64,000 nt of DNA from Skeletonema tropicum (taxonomy: Eukaryota > Bacillariophyta > Thalassiosirophyceae > Thalassiosirales > Thalassiosiraceae): contig CM074136.1 in the NCBI GenBank assembly GCA_037178625.1, positions 620,001-684,000 on the forward strand, in the 5' to 3' direction. Numbering within the stretch: the stretch's first letter is position 1; each line of letters opens with the position of its first letter. Shown here one piece after another: positions 59,745 through 64,000 of this stretch. The translations under genes were made by a program, and so were the position numbers. Below the pieces are notes generated by a model. It was given only the letters and a program-made list of their open reading frames with translations, searched no databases and was not told where the DNA came from.

Positions 59745-60446
59745 TTAGAAGAGCCCTTGTTCCTTGTGATCGATCAGCTCACCTATATCACCTAAATTAC
59801 CTCTTCCTTGATGGCATGGACGACTAATTGCAAGCGATGTAGTACCTCCGCCAAAGGACGCTTTTGTATCGACTTCTTGCGGCCGCTTGGTGATATTGAA
59901 ACTCGTCTTGGCATTGGCATCATCGCCCTCACCTGACTTTGTGCCTTGATGGATAGGTCTCTTTCTCTGCTCAGTTTCAGTCAACATATTATCTGACCAG
60001 ATATCACTCTGGAGAGCAAGCCCGGCAACATGAGCACACTCTCTTGCCCATCGAGAGTTCTTCTCTGCTACACTGGCAAGTGATGAGAGTGCAGTGTTAG
60101 TCTCATGGCTATCCACATCACCAAGACCTCTCCTCAACCTCAGCTCTCGAGACAGTCGCTGAAACGCCTGTTCCTCGAACACAGCCGCCTTCAATACTGC
60201 ACGTCGGGAGGAGTAGTTCTGTCTGCAGATGAGCTTCTCTAGACCAAGGATGTTGTCAAGGTTACCATCGAAGGAACCTGCACCGATTTTGTCTCTGGCC
60301 TTTCTGGCGTAGAGAGTTGAATTGAGCTGGAATTGTTCAACATCATCACTTGAATACCAAATCTTGTCTTCGAAGCCTTTCGTGAGGTCATCGAGGACGA
60401 TTACCGTGCAGGTCGGAGCAAAGCGGACTTGTTGCATGTTGTTCAT
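59745..60446 (-). CDS. W protein, full-length form (233 aa), copy 2
   Basis: Same as 44466-45167 apart from LHSTLYARK changed to LNSTLYARK. ATG at 60446. Confidence 0.75.
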   Translation of the reverse strand: MNNMQQVRFAPTCTVIVLDDLTKGFEDKIWYSSDDVEQFQLNSTLYARKARDKIGAGSFDGNLDNILGLEKLICRQNYSSRRAVLKAAVFEEQAFQRLSRELRLRRGLGDVDSHETNTALSSLASVAEKNSRWARECAHVAGLALQSDIWSDNMLTETEQRKRPIHQGTKSGEGDDANAKTSFNITKRPQEVDTKASFGGGTTSLAISRPCHQGRGNLGDIGELIDHKEQGLF

Positions 60447-60793
60447 ACTGCTAGCTTTCAATGTTTCACGTGTTTATACTGTTGTAAAGTATGACAATAG
60501 ACACCAACATTCCTCCATTCAGCTCGCGAAGCATGGAGAGAGCGAGAAGCAAGAGTGATGTCCTGGACATCATACGCTCCGTGTCCGGCCGGCCCATCTT
60601 TACTCTAGAGTCGCAGAGAGTGCCGCTTGGAAAGGGTTAACCCTTCTGTTTTGTATTGTCTTTCGTGGAATGTGTTCTTTCGAAACACAATTTCAATTAG
60701 TTGGAATGGAATAATGACGATGGCCGTCAACCAAACGGTGAGGCAGATACCTAAGTATTTATCAACATTCACTTAGGAAAATAGGTAAAAATG
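60447..60793. promoter_or_regulatory. W upstream region, copy 7
   Basis: Palindrome at 60632-60645; continues into block Y at 60794 as at 45514/45515. Confidence 0.45.
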
Positions 60794-61984
60794 TTGCATT
60801 TTCGCTATCTTCAACATGCACACCTATTTCTTCTGTCTCTAAGTTTCCTCCTCAGCAACCCTTAACAACGCGACGTCCCAACGTGCCGGTGAAAAGGAAT
60901 GAGCAGACGAGCAACAGCAATGACAATGGACTATGTAGTTGTAAAAGATTACCATATCTAATCTGAAGAACGGGTATTTATTTACATTTACATGGCAGCT
61001 AACCTAAGTGTGCCTCGTTCGATCGAACAGCTTCCTCTCCTAGATAACGAGAAGATAACTTTACACTTCTCAGATCCCGGGAATTCATCTTTTCTCACTC
61101 GAATGAACTAGTCAGCACATAAATAGCACCGGAATCATATTCTACATCCTCTTGCGATTAAGCCACATATTCGTACACTGTTGTGGCTATCGTACTTTTG
61201 GAGATATGGTCGTCTGAATGGTGGACATTAGATTGGCGTATGTGCGTGTACACTGTTGGCCACGTAAATTCAAATGGAGTAAATTCGCTCGATTTAAAAA
61301 TCGAATCTGCGAGGCCAAGAGTGAGTCGTTCGAGGCCCCGCGTTAAAAATTGATGAATTCCCAGGATCTGAGAAGTGTAAACTTCTCTCCAAGGGAATAA
61401 CTATTCTCTCCAAAAGTCCTCAGGCTTCATAAATAGTCAAAAGGAATCCTAACTACTGTTATGATGCAATCGTATGAAGGGCAAAAGTGTGTCAAGGTCG
61501 AACCCAAATACACCTCTTCTTCGATGCAAACTTGAGTTCCGATCAGAGTTGAAGTAGTCAGGACTCCCAATATTGACCATTTCTTGCAGGCCTCCTCTCA
61601 TGGATCCCAACGCGAGGTGGCGACCACGCTCTGGTTCTGTAACAATGTGTTGTATTTTGAGTTCAAAAGTATAAATTTTTCAATCAGACTTTCTTCTTTA
61701 ATGCCACGATACAAAGTAACCTACGTCGTGTGAAGTGACAATAACATGCTTCATTTGGACAGATTCAGATGGACGACACAAGGAATGCATTTCGATAATG
61801 AATTCGTTCCTAGACAATAATCTCAAATAAATGTTTACAATTATCTTCCAAATTACTTTAATAGCTAATACAGCTCCTAATGGAGGCTGCGCTCAATCAC
61901 ACTGCAAATTTAAGTACTAATTCACATTGCCAATCTGACAAACGAATCTCATATAGTGCTGCTACCCCGCAAAAACATATTCCC
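60794..61984. repeat. Array spacer block Y, copy 3
   Basis: Inverted-repeat arms at 61070-61099 and 61352-61381. No gene seen. Confidence 0.7.
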
Positions 61985-62953
61985 CTAAGCTTGCGGGTAG
62001 TGAAGATCGTCCCAGTCTTCATTTCTTTGCGACGAATTTCGCCTGTGGGTGTTGCCTTGACGATCATTCATTCTCTCCATGAGCGCAGTCATAGATAGAT
62101 CAGAGATCCAATCGTCGCCTTCTCCTCCTGGTAGGCCTTCGCCGCTAAGTAGGGCAAGTCCTGAGGCACAAGATGCTGGGTTTAGAGTAGGGCCTGGTTC
62201 ACAATCCTCACTCTTTATCGGAATGCGCATTGATTGCATGGCCATGCCACTTCCTTCTCTCGTATCGGCAGCAGTGGTAGATTTGGAGAGACCGGTGGGC
62301 GAATAATTGCCTTCGAATCCGCTGCTGATTAGGGCATATCCTGAGGCACAAGACACTGGGTTTAGAGTGGGTAGAGCGGGACCTGGTTCATCATTCTCTT
62401 TCTTTGTCGGAATATGCAGTACGTGCATGTCCATGTCACTTCCTTTGATGGAATAGGCGTCGTCATCAGTAGCGGTGACACCTGTGGCTTTGAAGAGACC
62501 AGTGGACGGAAAGCTACACTCAGAAGTCATGCGAACCCGGAGCATATCCAACGTAGAGATCTTTGCCTCTAACGCTTCCTCGTCGGAAGCAGGAGCTTTA
62601 GAGGAAGCAATGAGACGACTGTCATCGCCAGACTTTGGATGATATGTTGTGGTGTTCATGACGATATTGTTGTGAAGATGTGCAAGAGCCTCTAGAGTGA
62701 GGTAGGAGGACAAATAATGAGTAATTGTAAAAGCTCTTGTGTTCGTTGCTGTGTCGATCTCAGTTCTGCTGGCTGATCGCGTATCATGCATGACTTCAAC
62801 TTCAGGTTCAATTTCAGCTTCAGCTTCAACTGGAACTCGAACTTTCTGCTTGTGATTGTGACACCTACGTAAGACAAAATAAAATCCAAGCTTCGGTCGA
62901 GCTTGAGCTTTTTTAAAGTTGGTTAGTCGAGCGAAGCAGAGCTTACCCGTCAT
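61985..62953 (-). CDS. S protein, unknown (322 aa), copy 3
   Basis: Same as 46706-47674 except FVLRRCH for FVLSRCH, which lies at the possible intron end. Intact. Confidence 0.55.
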   Translation of the reverse strand: MTGKLCFARLTNFKKAQARPKLGFYFVLRRCHNHKQKVRVPVEAEAEIEPEVEVMHDTRSASRTEIDTATNTRAFTITHYLSSYLTLEALAHLHNNIVMNTTTYHPKSGDDSRLIASSKAPASDEEALEAKISTLDMLRVRMTSECSFPSTGLFKATGVTATDDDAYSIKGSDMDMHVLHIPTKKENDEPGPALPTLNPVSCASGYALISSGFEGNYSPTGLSKSTTAADTREGSGMAMQSMRIPIKSEDCEPGPTLNPASCASGLALLSGEGLPGGEGDDWISDLSMTALMERMNDRQGNTHRRNSSQRNEDWDDLHYPQA

Positions 62954-63264
62954 TTCGTTCGAAATTCCTGTCCGTGCATCCCCTCACAGCAGCGCAACAA
63001 GCAAGTAAATATAATGATCTATTATGATACAAAAGTATTCTTGCTCTTCATTGTACTCATGAAACCCTGACTTGGCATCTGCATCTGCTTCAGCGTCATT
63101 GACAGATGCCAATAATTAGCACCCGAAGTCAGTAGTGCTATCAGACCAATAACAGCGTTTCCGCAATCATTCAGGGGATTCAGATGCAATTGCTTCTTAA
63201 ATATTCGGATTAGTTACGTATCATAGCTATGTAAGTAGAGTCGATCTCTTCACTCCGTCTAAAC
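62954..63264. other. Spacer between S and the ankyrin fragment, copy 3
   Basis: Copy of 37955-38265; nothing recognisable. Confidence 0.4.
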
Positions 63265-63950
63265 CCGGTTATGATGATTCAAACATTGAGACCGCTATTG
63301 AAGTGATCAATGCAATATATGATGTACACCCTGAAGCGATCCAAGATGATGAAATCACGGGAAACATTCAAGAATGTCATCAACAAGTGCAAGCATTTCT
63401 CAACACACAGTTAGTCTATGCTCGCCAAGCCGTAGATCACCGGCAGATGACAACACCTGATGGCAATGGGCAACTCCCTCTCCACAGAGCACTTCAAAAC
63501 AATGTCAGGCTTGGCTCCATCAAGTTGTTAGTAAGAGGCAACCCTCATGCTCTTCAATCTCCCGACAATAACGGTGCATTACCCTTGCACATTGCATGTC
63601 AGCATCATGATTCCACTGATGTTGTGCGTTACTTGATTGGACTTGATACTATTGCCCTTAGCACCGTGGATGGGGATGGAAACACCGCTCTCCATTATGC
63701 TTGTCGTGGTGCAAAGTATGACACAATAGCGACGCTTTTAGGAGATCATGATGCTGTGTTAGTATCGCGACAGAATGCTCACGGGAAGCTTCCTATTGAT
63801 TTGCTTTGGGGAAGTAGTGCAGTGGAAGATAGAGATGGCCGTGAATATGTGGAGATCATCTTTCGTCTTCTGAAGGCATACCCCGAGACTGTGATGATCG
63901 CAATGATGAAAGAGCAAGGTAAGGCTGGTGGCAAACTCCCTCTCATTTAA
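63265..63950 (+). pseudogene. 5'-truncated ankyrin gene, C-terminal half, copy 3
   Basis: Same join as 38266 and 47986. Ends GGKLPLI instead of GGKLPLM; carries DAVLVSRQ where others have DAVSVSRQ. W homology would be expected to begin just past the window edge. Confidence 0.75.
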
Positions 63951-64000
63951 AATATTAGATCTCCTTATTTGATTCGTCTATACTCTTTTACCAGCAATTC

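Noticed and set aside
1..64000. CRISPR array, bacterial operon or phage-like module
   Set aside because: Direct repeats here are large segmental duplications or LTRs; there are no short regularly spaced repeats, and genes are eukaryotic in type.

Overview
The window looks like nuclear DNA of a stramenopile alga, most likely a diatom and perhaps a centric one. This is an inference. It rests on large families of ankyrin proteins with LPLHxAC-type repeats, a small LWYS-motif protein family that I associate with stramenopiles, a split protein kinase with poly-Q and poly-N tracts, short GT-AG introns, and compact intergenic regions full of young transposons. Nothing suggests a bacterium, organelle or virus.

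Layout. 1-2840: three stepwise-truncated copies of an ankyrin gene 3' end with their flanks, one flank carrying a 41-copy hexanucleotide repeat. 3041-4258: a membrane-anchored SET-domain protein. 4296-9338: a damaged Ty3/gypsy LTR retrotransposon on the minus strand with 5-bp target duplications. 9532-13200: two tandem minus-strand ankyrin genes; the duplicated spacer at 11352-11453 preserves the empty site of that retrotransposon. 14797-17354: a protein kinase whose reading frame switches in the middle. 18017-19586: a frameshifted ankyrin gene. 19727-21730: a BTB(T1)-TLDc-BTB protein with a SAM domain nested in the second BTB, divergent from an intact ankyrin gene at 22307-23875.

24-64 kb is a segmentally duplicated array. 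Its modules are a full ankyrin gene on plus, a small LWYS-family gene on minus (here called W), a W upstream region with a GGGTTAACCC palindrome, a non-coding block with a 30-bp inverted repeat, an unknown acidic gene on minus (here called S) and a 5'-truncated ankyrin fragment. Copies are related by shifts of 3,153 bp and 15,279 bp and are nearly identical, so the array is very young or partly an assembly product. Four insertions can be mapped precisely because empty paralogous sites lie elsewhere in the window: an 8.16-kb insertion (24964-33127) that itself contains an intact LTR retrotransposon (26073-31946); a TIR transposon of unassigned type (34704-37372) inside S; a Tc1/mariner-like element with TA duplication and a shortened transposase (40002-42295); and the first retrotransposon.

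How the parts relate. Full ankyrin genes come in two promoter types. One type (9532, 11644, 18017, 22307 and a relic at 51110) shares a short motif just before the ATG and usually lies head-to-head with the BTB gene or its relic. The other (42817, 51790, 54943, 58096) has a different ~500-bp leader that is itself a decayed coding sequence. Ankyrin gene duplication therefore went with loss of the BTB partner and replacement of the promoter. Functions of the ankyrin, W and S proteins cannot be stated from sequence alone. The two retrotransposons share an in-frame gag-UGA-pol arrangement with a stem-loop just after the stop, a candidate readthrough signal.
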